From Symbiodinium natans (lineage: Eukaryota; Sar; Dinophyceae; Suessiales; Symbiodiniaceae), in contig CAJNDS010002223.1 in the NCBI GenBank assembly GCA_905221605.1, positions 181,567-245,566 on the forward strand: a DNA stretch of 64,000 nt, given 5' to 3'. Under the pieces are notes generated by a model. That model searched no databases. It saw only the letters and a list, made by a program, of their open reading frames with translations, and was not told the DNA's origin. Position numbers and translations under genes: made by a program. Position 1 is the first letter of the stretch, and every line of letters starts with the position of its first letter. Below, in pieces: positions 55,901-64,000 of the stretch.

Positions 55901-58900
55901 AAACGTCCCATCCGTTGGCAGATCCAGGCTAACAAGCCGCCGATGTCGGGCTGCTTTCAGGTTCGGGAGGGAGCGGGGGGGGGGGGTTGGGGTTCAGGGC
56001 CTCACGCAAAAGCCCCAAGCACGCTCATGATCTCGGGTGCTGGGGGCTGAAAGTAGCCTTCCATTAGACCAGCACTTGCGGCTCTAGAGAGCTCTCGCTC
56101 AGATCATCTATAGATGGGTTGGCGCGGAATTAGGCTTCATCCTAAACCCCTCAACCCGGAATCCCAAACCCTAAACCCTAAACCCTAAACCCCTGTTCAA
56201 CTCCGAGTTTGAGAGAAACCGATCCAAATAGGCCGGCAAGGCTCGGAGGGATTGTTGCACGCTTGTGCAACTCCTCCGTCATGCCCTGGCAACTCGTGCG
56301 GCTGGTCACTGGCTGTGTAAATGTGCGTCCACGTTTAGGGTTTAGGGTTTAGGGTTTAGTGTTTAGGGTTTAGGGTTTAGGGTTTAGGGTTTCGGGTTTA
56401 GGGTTTCGGGTTTCGGGTTTAGGGTTTAGGGTTTGGGGTTTAGGGCTTCCCTTGCGAATATCTAGACAGCAGGCTTGTTTCTGTCACTGTCGGGAGCCAG
56501 ACCCTGAACCCTGTAACACTCTAAATGTTCGTGAGCACCACGGGCTGACTGGAGGGCTGGAATTTCACAATCTCTCCCATGGGGTTGGAGTTTAGGCAGA
56601 CAGTTGGGAAGCCCGTCCTTTGTTTTGCGCGAGCGCTTCCTTTGACAACCCTCGGGAGATGCACCCCAAAGTATTAAAACCCTAAACCCTACTAAACCCT
56701 AAACCCTGAACCCTAAACCCTAAACAGTAAAGAAACAACCCGAGATTGGCCTTGACCTCCAACTCGGTGGGAACTTCCCCCGTCAGCAGCAGCCAAAAAG
56801 CACCCTGTGCCAAGAGGCGTTAGGGTTAGCCCTTTAGGGTTTAGGGTTTAGGGCTTAGGGTTTAGGGTTTAGGGTTTAGGGTTTAGGGTTCAGGGTGTAG
56901 GGTTTAGGGTTTAGGGTTTAGGGTTTAGGGTTTAGGGTTTAGGGTTTAGGGTTTAGGGTTTAGGGTTTAGGGTTTAGGGTTTAGGGTTTAGGGTTTAGGG
57001 TTTAGGGTTTAGGGTTTAGGGGGGTTTCTGCGACCCCTCGGTATGGTTTTTCAGGATGCCATCAACTCCACACTGTCACGAGCCCAGGACACTAACATGA
57101 GAACCCTGCAGCATGATAACCCCGGTTTAGACAATGGCAGCGCAACAATAGTCTAATAGTACAACAACCGTGACCCAATCAGACTTTCGGGGTGTGGTGA
57201 GCTTCGTGAGCCTAGCACCTCAGAACGTGAGCGGTTCAATCTGACCCTCTGATGTCCCAGATCCAACAAGACACCTTGTCGACGCCCGAGACCCCGAACT
57301 CCGCACGAGCAACACACCCTAAACCCTAAACCCTAAACCCCCAACCCCTAAACCCCTAAACCCCTAAACCCCTAAACCCCAAAACCCCAAAACCCTAAAA
57401 CCCCTAAACCCCTAAACCCCTAAACCCCGAAACCCCAAAACCCCAAAACCCCTAAACCCCTAAACCCCGAAACCCCTAAACCCCAAAACCCCAAAACCCC
57501 TAAACCCCTAATCCCCTAAACCCTGAACCCCTGAACCCCTAAACCCCTAAACCCCTAAACCCCTAAACCTCTAAACCCCAAAACCCTAAAACCCCTAAAC
57601 CCTAAACCCCGAAACCCCAAAAAACCCCAAAACCCTAAACCCCTAAACCCCTAAACCCCAAAAACCCCCAAAACCCCAAAACCCCTAACCCCTAAACCCC
57701 GAAACCCCTAAACCCCAAAACCCCAAAACCCCGAACCCCTAATCCCCTAAACCCTGAACCCCTGAACCCCTAACCCTAAACCCCTAAACCCCTAAACCCC
57801 TAAACCCCAAAACCCCTAAACCCCTAAACCCCGAAACCCCAAAACCCCAAAACCCCTAACCCCCAAAACCCCTAAACCCTAAACCCCTAAACCCTAAACC
57901 CCTAAACCCCTAACCCCCTAAACCCCTCAACCCCTAAACCCTAAACCCTAAACCCTAAACCCTATACCCTAAACCCTAAACCCTAAACCCTAAACCCCCC
58001 CCCCCGGCAGCCTCGGGAAGTGCGCACTTGCCACCTGGAGCCTTTGGCAGCTCCTGCAATCGGGGGTTGAGGGTTTAGGGTTTAGGGTTTAGGGTTTAGG
58101 GTTTAGGGTTTAGGGTTTAGGGTTTAGGGTTTAGGGTTTAGGGTTTACTGTTTAGGATTTAGGGTTTAGGGTTTAGGGTTTAGGGTTCAGGGTTTAGGGT
58201 TTAGGGTTTCGGGTTTAGGGTTTGGGGAGTCTTAGGTCTGGGGCGGGGTCGTCTCACCTCTCCACTCTCTTCCGGCCTTGTTGACATCGTACAGAGAAAG
58301 GTGCCGATAGCTGATTCCGCTGTTGGCATCCAAGTCAGAGGTCTCCTGCAACTTCACGGCGATTCTCGAGATCACTGGTTTGTTTAAGGTGTGCGTGGTC
58401 CCGGCGTCCCCCCCCCCCCCATATCGTGTACACCCTGGACGCTTGTAAAGGCTCCCCCGGATCGCTCGCAAAGGCTCCCCCGGGTGAGCCCGGATGTGGG
58501 TCAAGACCAGTTCAGGACCACTTTCTTCTTGGACCCATGCGGCTCTCTCAACATTGAGTGCTTCCTTCTCAGCAGCTTGCCAGAGTGGGCCAACACGACC
58601 CTACAATCCTTCTAAGAATCAAAATTTTCTCGAGGACCTAACGGCACCCAAACGAAGCCATCGAGAGCCCTTGTTGCTGTTGTGCACCCCCCCTATTGTT
58701 GCGTGTAACAGAGATGACGGTTGATGTCCGTATGTCATTTAGGGTTGAGGGCAATCGTTGTTGGGCTTTGGCCAAGCCGAACACTAAACAAAACAAGAGG
58801 CTTTAAAGTGCGGTCCCCCGCCCACTCTCCCCCCCCCCCCCCCCCCCCCCCCCCCCCTTCCCCTGCGGACCGTGACCATGCACTTCACGGCACGCGCGCC

Positions 58901-61285
58901 ATTGATGGCCATCCTGGGTTTGGAGGAGTTGGCGGGTCTTGTGCGGCTGTAAAAGGATTGCGTTTGTTGGCTTGAAGGACATCTCGTGAACCTCTTGACA
59001 TGTCTTCAACGATCGCCTTGTCATGCATGATTTGCAAGTATATTTATGGTGTGAATGTGGCATACAAGGGCTTTCAAAATTCTTGGAAGCTTCCATCCAC
59101 CGCCCGCCCGAACCAAACAACACGAAACATGGCTCACGGTTTGTGCGTGTGGGAATGTCAACAACCCCCACCTGCGCCTGAGGGTCTTGCTCGGGAGTCG
59201 CCGCAGGCTGTGCAACCTCCCACCTAAACCCTAAACCGTCAACCCTAAACCCTAAACCCTAAGACCTAAACCCTAAACCCTAAACCCTAAAACCCTAAAC
59301 CCTAAACCCTGAACCCCAGACCCTAAACAAAAGCATCTGCATGCTCTTGAGGACGTGTGCAGCGGCCAGACAGCCACGTTCCAGCGTGGAGCCGACATCC
59401 AGCGCGCCGTTTCCAGGAATGGCACTCAATTGGTTTAGGGTTTAGGGTTTAGGGTTAGGGTTTAGGGTTTAGGGTTTAGGGTTTAGGGTTTTAGGGTTTA
59501 GGGTTTAGGGTTTAGGGTTTAGGGTTTAGGGTTTAGGTGCCCATTCCGATGAGGCTCGGCCAACGAAAGCGAAACAAAAACTTCCGATTTCAGTGGCCGA
59601 GGGCTTGCGAAGCGGGCTGTGTCCTCCCTAAATTTAAACCCTCAGAAAGCAAGTACATCACGAATTCAGGCACCTAAACAGCCCCAGAACTGCCAAAGAC
59701 TAACTCCAGAGTTTATGTTGGTTACTTTATAAGGGCACCTGGAACCCCAAAAAGGGCAAAAGGGTACCATTAATTCCCCTGTGAGGGGGTTAAACAACCC
59801 CAGAACTAGCTCTAGCGCTACTTGTGTGTTACACTCTTGTCTCCATCGTTTTTTCACTTGCTACGGGATTCAAGGATAATCCTCTTTCCTTTCACCCTAA
59901 ACCCTAAACCCTAAGCCCCCCAAGCTGCTTGTGCGAAGCTACGCTGAAATGCCAACCGAGGAGCTCCACTGTGAGGTCCTGAACCTTCCTGTCACCTGAC
60001 CGACGGCTCTGCGCTTTCGAGCTGTTCAGTTTAGGGTTTAGGGTTTAGGGTTTAGGGTTTAGGGTTTAGGGTTTAGGGTTTTGGGTTTTGGGTTTTGGGT
60101 TTTGGGTTTTGGGTTTTGGGTTTTGGGTTTTGGGTTTGGGGTTGGGGTTTCGGGTGTCGGGTTCGGGGTTTGAGGTTTTGAGCGCTTTTGCTACGGTTGC
60201 GATTCGAACTGCGAGGTTTCCGGGCTGCTTAAGGGCCCTCTCCGATGCCAATTCTGCTCAGGCATTTATGCCGTAGCATGTAAACGGTGTCCGGGCTCTT
60301 GATTGTCAGGCAGCTAAAAAGTTCTCAGCGGCATGTTCGCGTTAGTGCCTTCGGGGCTTGTGCATCCTGAGGTTTGATGCAACTAACGAGCAGCCAAAGA
60401 GAAACCGAAAAACCACGGCCGAACACACTAAACTCAGCAGATAACCTGTGGAACCCTCCCCTCCTTGCTGGCAAGTTGCCATGGTTCTTCAGCAAGTCTG
60501 CCTTAAGAGCGTTCTTCTCCTTTGCCAACTTGGAAATCTTGCCCTGCCAGCAGCTTGCGAAGGCGGGACTGGAGATATCGTTCACGTTTTTTAGGGGTCA
60601 AAGGTCTAGGGTTTAGGGTTTAGGGTTTAGGGTTTAGGGTTTAGGGTTTAGGGTTTAGGGTTTAGGGTTTAGGGTTTAGGGTTTAGGGTTTAGGGTTTAA
60701 GGTTTAGGGTTTAGGGTGTTAGGGAGGATCGGAGGATCGCAAGCTACGATCCTCGACTAGATCGATCTGGGGAGACACTTGGTCTCGATGTCCGTTTGGG
60801 CCGTGCAGGGCTGCTTGCTGGGCTTATGGCTTAAGGGTTTGAGGTAGCTCTTGAACCCTAAACCCTAAACCCTAAACCCTAAACCCTAAACCCTAAACCC
60901 TAAACCCTAAACCCTAACCCTAAACCGTGATGCACTACTCCACTACACTTTCTCCACCTAAATTTGCAGATGAACCGCACGGATCGAAGCGCATTCCCCC
61001 GGAGCTATATCAAGACCCTGTCATGTTGTCTTTGCATAGTGCTTCTGGATCCGCCCCAAGATACAACAAAGCGAAATGCATTTCAATCTGTAAGGTGTTC
61101 AGGTGCTTAGACGAGTCTCGGGGGTGTGATATAGGGGCCTTCATAGTAAGAATAGGGTTTTCGGGCGTCCTTGTAGTATATTTATAAAGGGGCATAGGGG
61201 AATATGATTTTTGAATGCGCTTGCACCTTGAGATCTGCCACGACCGCGGAGTCAGAAGCAGTCGCTTGCGGAGAGATTCCCGCAT
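46956..61285 (-). CDS. CS: Citrate synthase, 25 exons, about 463 aa
   Basis: Condenses acetyl-CoA and oxaloacetate in the TCA cycle. Exons: 61227-61285, 60446-60568, 58871-58913, 58277-58345, 58012-58053, 56751-56804, 56245-56285, 55688-55772, 55357-55425, 54859-54924, 54153-54194, 53758-53790, 53110-53163, 52610-52654, 52365-52407, 51749-51783, 51374-51433, 50835-50879, 50644-50687, 50023-50068, 49754-49822, 49005-49051, 48629-48665, 47564-47586, 46956-47073. All join in phase. Family blocks appear in order: FWLLLTGEVPTE (115-126), ETHPMTQLS, DLIAKIPVVAAKIY, NPNLDWA, EGGNVSAHATHLVGS, GLAGPLHGLANQ (catalytic His296), VIPGFGHAVLR (His343), NPFPNVDAHSG (Asp398). The Arg-rich N-terminus (MRESLRKRLLLTPRSWQIS) fits mitochondrial import. 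Length matches the family. The first and last exons are the least certain: the C-terminus lacks the usual ERPKS-type ending. Donors are GT (8), GC (10) and GA (6); 22 of 24 acceptors are AG followed by G. Confidence 0.85.
47083..47860. repeat. Telomere-type blocks in CS introns 24 and 23
   Basis: 47083-47129 and 47462-47530 (CCCTAAA, intron 24), then 47661-47860 (TTTAGGG with GGGCTTA units, intron 23). They flank the 23-bp exon 47564-47586. Confidence 0.95.
48111..48602 (+). pseudogene. cox1: Mitochondrial cox1 fragment (NUMT) inside CS intron 23
   Basis: The plus strand reads as part of cytochrome c oxidase subunit I: RIELFSSGNRIISPENQNFY, HGFLMIFFLVLPGLFGGFGN, FQGSPEVVYP, then after a frameshift near 48305 SILILLLSYLFLILSIISEF, a TGA where Trp is expected (GGTG-stop-TFFPP), and MTLSASSTGNLIFGLLISGI to WAFLITAFMLL. 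It is AT-rich, unlike its surroundings. The partial length, frameshift and stop show it is non-functional. It is antisense to citrate synthase and lies in the modelled intron 47587-48628. It ends about 27 bp from exon 48629-48665. Confidence 0.9.
48666..49868. repeat. Telomere-type blocks in CS introns 22, 21 and 20
   Basis: 48666-48828 (TTTAGGG, intron 22, starting directly at the acceptor of exon 23), 49628-49690 (CCCTAAA and CCCCAAA, intron 21) and 49834-49868 (five CCCTAAA units, intron 20). Confidence 0.95.
50928..52015. repeat. Telomere-type blocks in CS introns 17, 16 and 15
   Basis: 50928-51028 (TTTAGGG) and 51280-51345 (CCCTAAA) lie in intron 17, 51452-51650 (TTTAGGG with TTAAGGG units) in intron 16, and 51981-52015 (CCCTAAA) in intron 15. 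Opposite orientations occur within one intron. Confidence 0.95.
52430..52917. repeat. Telomere-type blocks in CS introns 14 and 13
   Basis: 52430-52553 (CCCTAAA and CCCTAAG) fills more than half of the 202-bp intron 14. 52680-52813 and 52880-52917 (TTTAGGG) lie in intron 13. Confidence 0.95.
53978..54135. repeat. CCCTAAA block in CS intron 11
   Basis: About 22 nearly perfect units, beginning about 18 bp inside the GT donor of exon 11 on the gene strand. Introns 8, 9, 10 and 12 nearby have no block. Confidence 0.95.
56166..57022. repeat. Telomere-type blocks in CS introns 7, 6 and 5
   Basis: 56166-56192 (CCCTAAA, intron 7), 56335-56450 (TTTAGGG) and 56677-56726 (CCCTAAA) in intron 6, and 56836-57022 (TTTAGGG) in intron 5. 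Confidence 0.9.
57314..57998. repeat. 685-bp CCCCTAAA/CCCCAAAA block in CS intron 5
   Basis: The largest block in the window. It is mostly 8-bp CCCCTAAA, CCCCAAAA and CCCCGAAA units, framed by plain CCCTAAA. A sub-pattern of about 270 bp (TAAACCCCGAAACCCC... through TGAACCCCTGAACCCC) recurs, indicating segmental duplication inside the block. Confidence 0.9.
58064..58230. repeat. TTTAGGG block filling most of CS intron 4
   Basis: About 167 bp of TTTAGGG within the 223-bp GC-AG intron 58054-58276. Confidence 0.95.
58829..58858. repeat. Poly-C tract in CS intron 3
   Basis: About 30 consecutive C, 13 bp from the exon 3 donor. Intron 3 has no telomere-type block. Confidence 0.95.
59224..60165. 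repeat. Telomere-type blocks in CS intron 2
   Basis: 59224-59330 (CCCTAAA), 59434-59540 (TTTAGGG), 59893-59920 (CCCTAAA) and 60027-60165 (TTTAGGG, then TTTTGGG) in the 1532-bp intron. The unique parts show isolated coding-like stretches (59336-59415 minus, 59922-59999 plus) that do not fit the citrate synthase frame. Confidence 0.9.
60602..60927. repeat. Oppositely oriented telomere-type blocks in CS intron 1
   Basis: 60602-60720 (TTTAGGG) and 60853-60927 (CCCTAAA), 130 bp apart, in the 658-bp intron between the putative transit-peptide exon and exon 2. Confidence 0.95.
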
Positions 61286-62936
61286 TCACATGTCGCACGA
61301 TGCCTCGGCTCAGGGGGGGTTTTTTGAGTTCCTGCCCGTCTTCTCTCTGGTGATTTACACGTTTTTGTGCTTGGGGCTTAGGGTCAGCCGTGCTTCGGGC
61401 TTAGGCCCTTCGTGAAACTGGAGGATGCCCACGGAGAGCTTTCAAAGTTGGGAGGAGCTCCATCTGCCGCAGTTCCTGACTGCTTTTTGCTCTTGCACAA
61501 GGGCCCAAGGAACTCTTCAATAAGAGAACTGCTGTGGAATTTCCCGGGCCCAAACCCAGGGTCCTGAAGCCTCATGTCTAGGTGGCTTGCGAGACACTGC
61601 TTAATCAAAGTTTGGGTCATGATGGAAAATCCGAATGGCTACAAGTAAATGCCACCAGCCGATAAGATGAAAGCCCTGAAACTCCCCAGCGACGTCCACA
61701 CGACCTCGCAAATACTTCGTGCAACCCTAAACCCTAAACCCTAAACCATAAACCCTAAACCCTAAACCCTAAACCCTAAACCCTAAACCCTAAACCCTAA
61801 ACCCTTTGATTGCTGTCCACAAAGCCCTAGCCCTAAATTCTCTGACCCCTCAGGGCGACCCCGGCACGGCCCACGCGCTCCATCGCAGCTCGGAAAGGCA
61901 GTGCTCGCAGACTTGAGGCAGACTTCAAAATGGCTGCGGATGCCAGGAACTTAAGGACCTCTTCGAACCCTAACCCTAAACCCTAAACCCTAAACCCTAA
62001 ACCCTAAACCGCCTAAACCCTAAACCCTGGGCCCCTTTTAACTCTTCAGGGACTTCAGGACCCTTAGAACTCCACAAGGGAGTTGCTGCGGATGGCTTTC
62101 AAAAGCGAGCACTCAACTGGAGCTACAACTCGATGAGCCACCTCAAGCCTGAACATCAACTAACCACACCCACAGAACTATCGCTTCCTTAGGGTTTAGG
62201 GTTTAGGGTTTAGGGTTTAGGGTTTAGGGTTTAGGGTTTAGGGTTTAGGGTTTAGGGTTTAGGGTTTAGGGTTTAGGGTTTAGGGTTTAGGTGTTCAAGG
62301 AAACAAAGAAGGTGGGAAGACACTGGAAGACCCGCCCCTCCGCATCCCGCAAGAAAGCCCCCAAGAACACGGATAAGAGCAACCCAGGGGGAAGGAAAGG
62401 GGGAAGGAATCCACACCCTTACCAAACCCTAAGAACCCAGGCACTACTTTTTGAACTTGTGGCTTTCTGTTCAAGCCCATCTTGAGCCAAACATAATTTC
62501 CGGGTTTATTAACCCTTCCAACTCTCAACACTAACTCTTTTCTACAATACCAATTGCAGCTCCGCACTCCCCCTGTCCTAGGATTTCCTAGGACACATTG
62601 GAGATGCAGATCTTTTGGCCAAAAACTGCCTTTAAGGCAGCAGCCAGCTGCTTGAAATGCATGTTATGGTTTAACGTCTTCCAGGACGGAATTATAGCAC
62701 ATTGGCTAACCTACTACCCACAGAGAATCTCTTTTCACCATGATCCTCTCATCACTGAAGACTCCTTGGCCTTCTTCACCACAAACCGTGGTCTTCGCTA
62801 CGCGAAAAGCTACTGACTTCTACTATCAGGGATTTCCATACCCTTAATAGTAACCACCACATTGTCAGCACATTGGCTGTTCCAGCGCACCTGTCTCCAG
62901 AAAGAGAAAAACCATCCCTTCATCCATACCATCCAA
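61286..62936. other. Intergenic region between CS and the CCCH gene
   Basis: It holds three blocks, 61724-61806 and 61966-62030 (CCCTAAA) and 62189-62293 (TTTAGGG), and no supportable gene. ORFs on both strands (61384-61620, 62295-62567, 62598-62816) lack motifs. I see no TATA-like promoter or spliced-leader relic. Confidence 0.5.
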
Positions 62937-64000
62937 TCACTTCTTTTTCCGATTGTTGGCAATCTTGAGGTGAAGTTGCAGCAGAATATACTCCAGGTCC
63001 GAAACTGTAAGAACAGGATCCTGTACGCCCCTTTGAATTGAGGATACCAATCCTTCTCTCTTTGCGTCCTCAATCGCCTGGCAAGATTGACCCAGCTCTG
63101 CATTCGCAGTGGCAGACCCTGGTGCATCCGCATCAGATGGACGATCCTTTTCCTCAGGATCTTGCACCATTACCACCTCTTCTTTTTTGGGACTCTGACT
63201 TTTCTCCCTCTTCTTTGTCTTTCCACCGACATTTGACTTTGCGCGCGTCTTCGAGGATTTTTCCACTGCAGAAGCCACCACATTGGATGTTGATCCACCC
63301 TTCTCAATGATCGTCGGCATCTTCTTCGGCTTTGGAACCATGAGAGTGTAAGGATCTTCGATAGCTGCAGCTTTCCTCTTCTTTTTTACCTTTTTCTTCT
63401 CTTCTTCAACGGCAACCTCCGTCTCCGAAGTCTCAACCACTCCTTTTTCGGCAGGAATATCCTTGCTGGACTCCCTTTCTAGGGACCTCTTTTTACCTCT
63501 TTTGGAATCCTTTTCCTCTCCCAAATTGGCTCGCTCATACCATATCCTCAGGTCATTGACCCATTCTTCCACCTCCGCGAGCGAAACCTCATACGACTTC
63601 ACTACTTCGAGAAGTTCCAGCACGGTCAACATTTCAGTGGTCCACGAAACCCATTCTTGATCCATTTGGTCAGCATCTCCAGTGAACTTCAGGAGTTTGA
63701 ACAATGGGTCCGCCTCTGCTCGAGCCAAATCTGGCTTGCCACCGGACAGAAATGAAATCGCCTCCATCAACAGTTCCGTCATCTTGGTCTCTTCGTCATA
63801 AACCATAAAATCCTCCTCATCATCATCGAACTGTTCAGGAGAGATCTCCTTTTCTCCACCATTTGCACCAGACTTTCTCCTTGGACCATCCCTTGGGGGC
63901 GTCCTTGGAGACCTTGGCCTCTGTTCTTCCAGCGGAACACCATGCTCGAAGACACACCTGTCACCAAACCGACACTTCCCAGACCGAGCAAACTGGACGC
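62937..64000 (-). CDS. CCCH zinc-finger protein, 5'-truncated by window edge
   Basis: One continuous minus-strand frame of 353 codons from the window edge to the stop at 62937. At the edge it reads VQFARSGKCRFGDRCVFEHG. With the incomplete first codon (xGC, likely TGC) this gives Cys-x8-Cys-x5-Cys-x3-His, a CCCH finger of the RNA-binding type. Then come a Pro/Arg-rich linker (EQRPRSPRTPPRDGPRRK), an acidic run (FDDDEEDF), a helical region with Trp/Leu (LEVVKSYEVSLAEVEEWVND), a long Lys/Glu-rich charged region with nuclear-localisation-like KKKVKKKRK, and a C-terminal helix (VSDLEYILLQLHLKIANNRK) ending RKKK. No intron interrupts this part, unlike its neighbours, so a retrogene or transposon Gag-like origin is possible. 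Function unknown. Confidence 0.7.
   Translation of the reverse strand, partial: VQFARSGKCRFGDRCVFEHGVPLEEQRPRSPRTPPRDGPRRKSGANGGEKEISPEQFDDDEEDFMVYDEETKMTELLMEAISFLSGGKPDLARAEADPLFKLLKFTGDADQMDQEWVSWTTEMLTVLELLEVVKSYEVSLAEVEEWVNDLRIWYERANLGEEKDSKRGKKRSLERESSKDIPAEKGVVETSETEVAVEEEKKKVKKKRKAAAIEDPYTLMVPKPKKMPTIIEKGGSTSNVVASAVEKSSKTRAKSNVGGKTKKREKSQSPKKEEVVMVQDPEEKDRPSDADAPGSATANAELGQSCQAIEDAKREGLVSSIQRGVQDPVLTVSDLEYILLQLHLKIANNRKKK

Noticed and set aside
55855-55928. Minus-strand exon candidate (FPGGFLLGLLGN) for citrate synthase
   Set aside because: It superficially resembles the GLFWLLVTG block, but that block is found unambiguously at 56751-56804 (FWLLLTGEVPTE), and the following exon 56245-56285 joins 55688-55772 in phase without it.
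59336-59415. Minus-strand coding-like stretch (LDVGSTLERGCLAAAHVLKS)
   Set aside because: It lies in citrate synthase intron 2, where flanking exons already join with family-consistent spacing. Kept only as a note.
60088-60276. Plus-strand FWVLGFGFWV repeat ORF
   Set aside because: In-frame reading of the TTTTGGG block in citrate synthase intron 2.
1-64000. Chromosome-end telomere
   Set aside because: TTTAGGG and CCCTAAA blocks alternate in orientation across the whole window and lie between exons; no terminal one-directional array is present.
1-64000. Dinoflagellate spliced-leader relics and CRISPR arrays
   Set aside because: No stretch resembling the conserved spliced-leader end (TTGGCTCAAG or its complement in context) was seen. 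The repeats are contiguous simple units without spacers, so they are not CRISPR.

Overview
The window is nuclear DNA of a dinoflagellate. The evidence is a dinoflagellate-type cox1 fragment, introns that start with GT, GC or GA and end in AG followed by G, a two-domain 'FLSHDW ... LWCTYE' membrane protein of a kind I associate with dinoflagellates, a degenerate Copia-type Gag with a GK-rich linker, and about 80 interspersed blocks of the plant/alveolate-type telomere repeat TTTAGGG/CCCTAAA. The blocks occur in both orientations throughout, so this is not a chromosome end.

Most long ORFs in the window are spurious. The real genes are cut into exons of about 25-200 bp. Reading the segments between repeat blocks exon by exon, with phase checks, gives a run of minus-strand genes on the right. 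They are a partial CCCH zinc-finger protein (62937-64000), a 25-exon citrate synthase of about 463 aa (61285-46956) with all three catalytic residues, a 4-exon 569-aa TIR-like multi-pass membrane protein (46739-44257), and a many-exon unknown gene (41941 to about 34748, perhaps to 31896). Further left are weaker minus-strand candidates at 31386-31010, 30297-29977, 29107-28889 and 25726-25199. A minus-strand first exon with a signal peptide runs off the left edge (193-1). A set of plus-strand exon candidates (548-5112) may form a divergent gene. The interval 5.6-25 kb is mostly repeat blocks, short inverted-repeat elements and unassigned DNA.

The central observation is that telomere-type repeat blocks lie inside introns of ordinary genes. 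They occur in 17 of 24 introns of the citrate synthase model and never inside an exon. In the membrane-protein gene, one 512-bp intron is essentially nothing but the repeat. Another intron of that gene is a short terminal-inverted-repeat element (introner-like) with a second copy at 12.9 kb. A 0.5-kb mitochondrial cox1 fragment (NUMT) sits in citrate synthase intron 23. Several families of short hairpin or MITE-like elements were found by comparing segments by eye.

All gene models were assembled by eye from the sequence, without alignment software or transcripts. Exon boundaries are best estimates supported by reading phase and, for citrate synthase, by family conservation.
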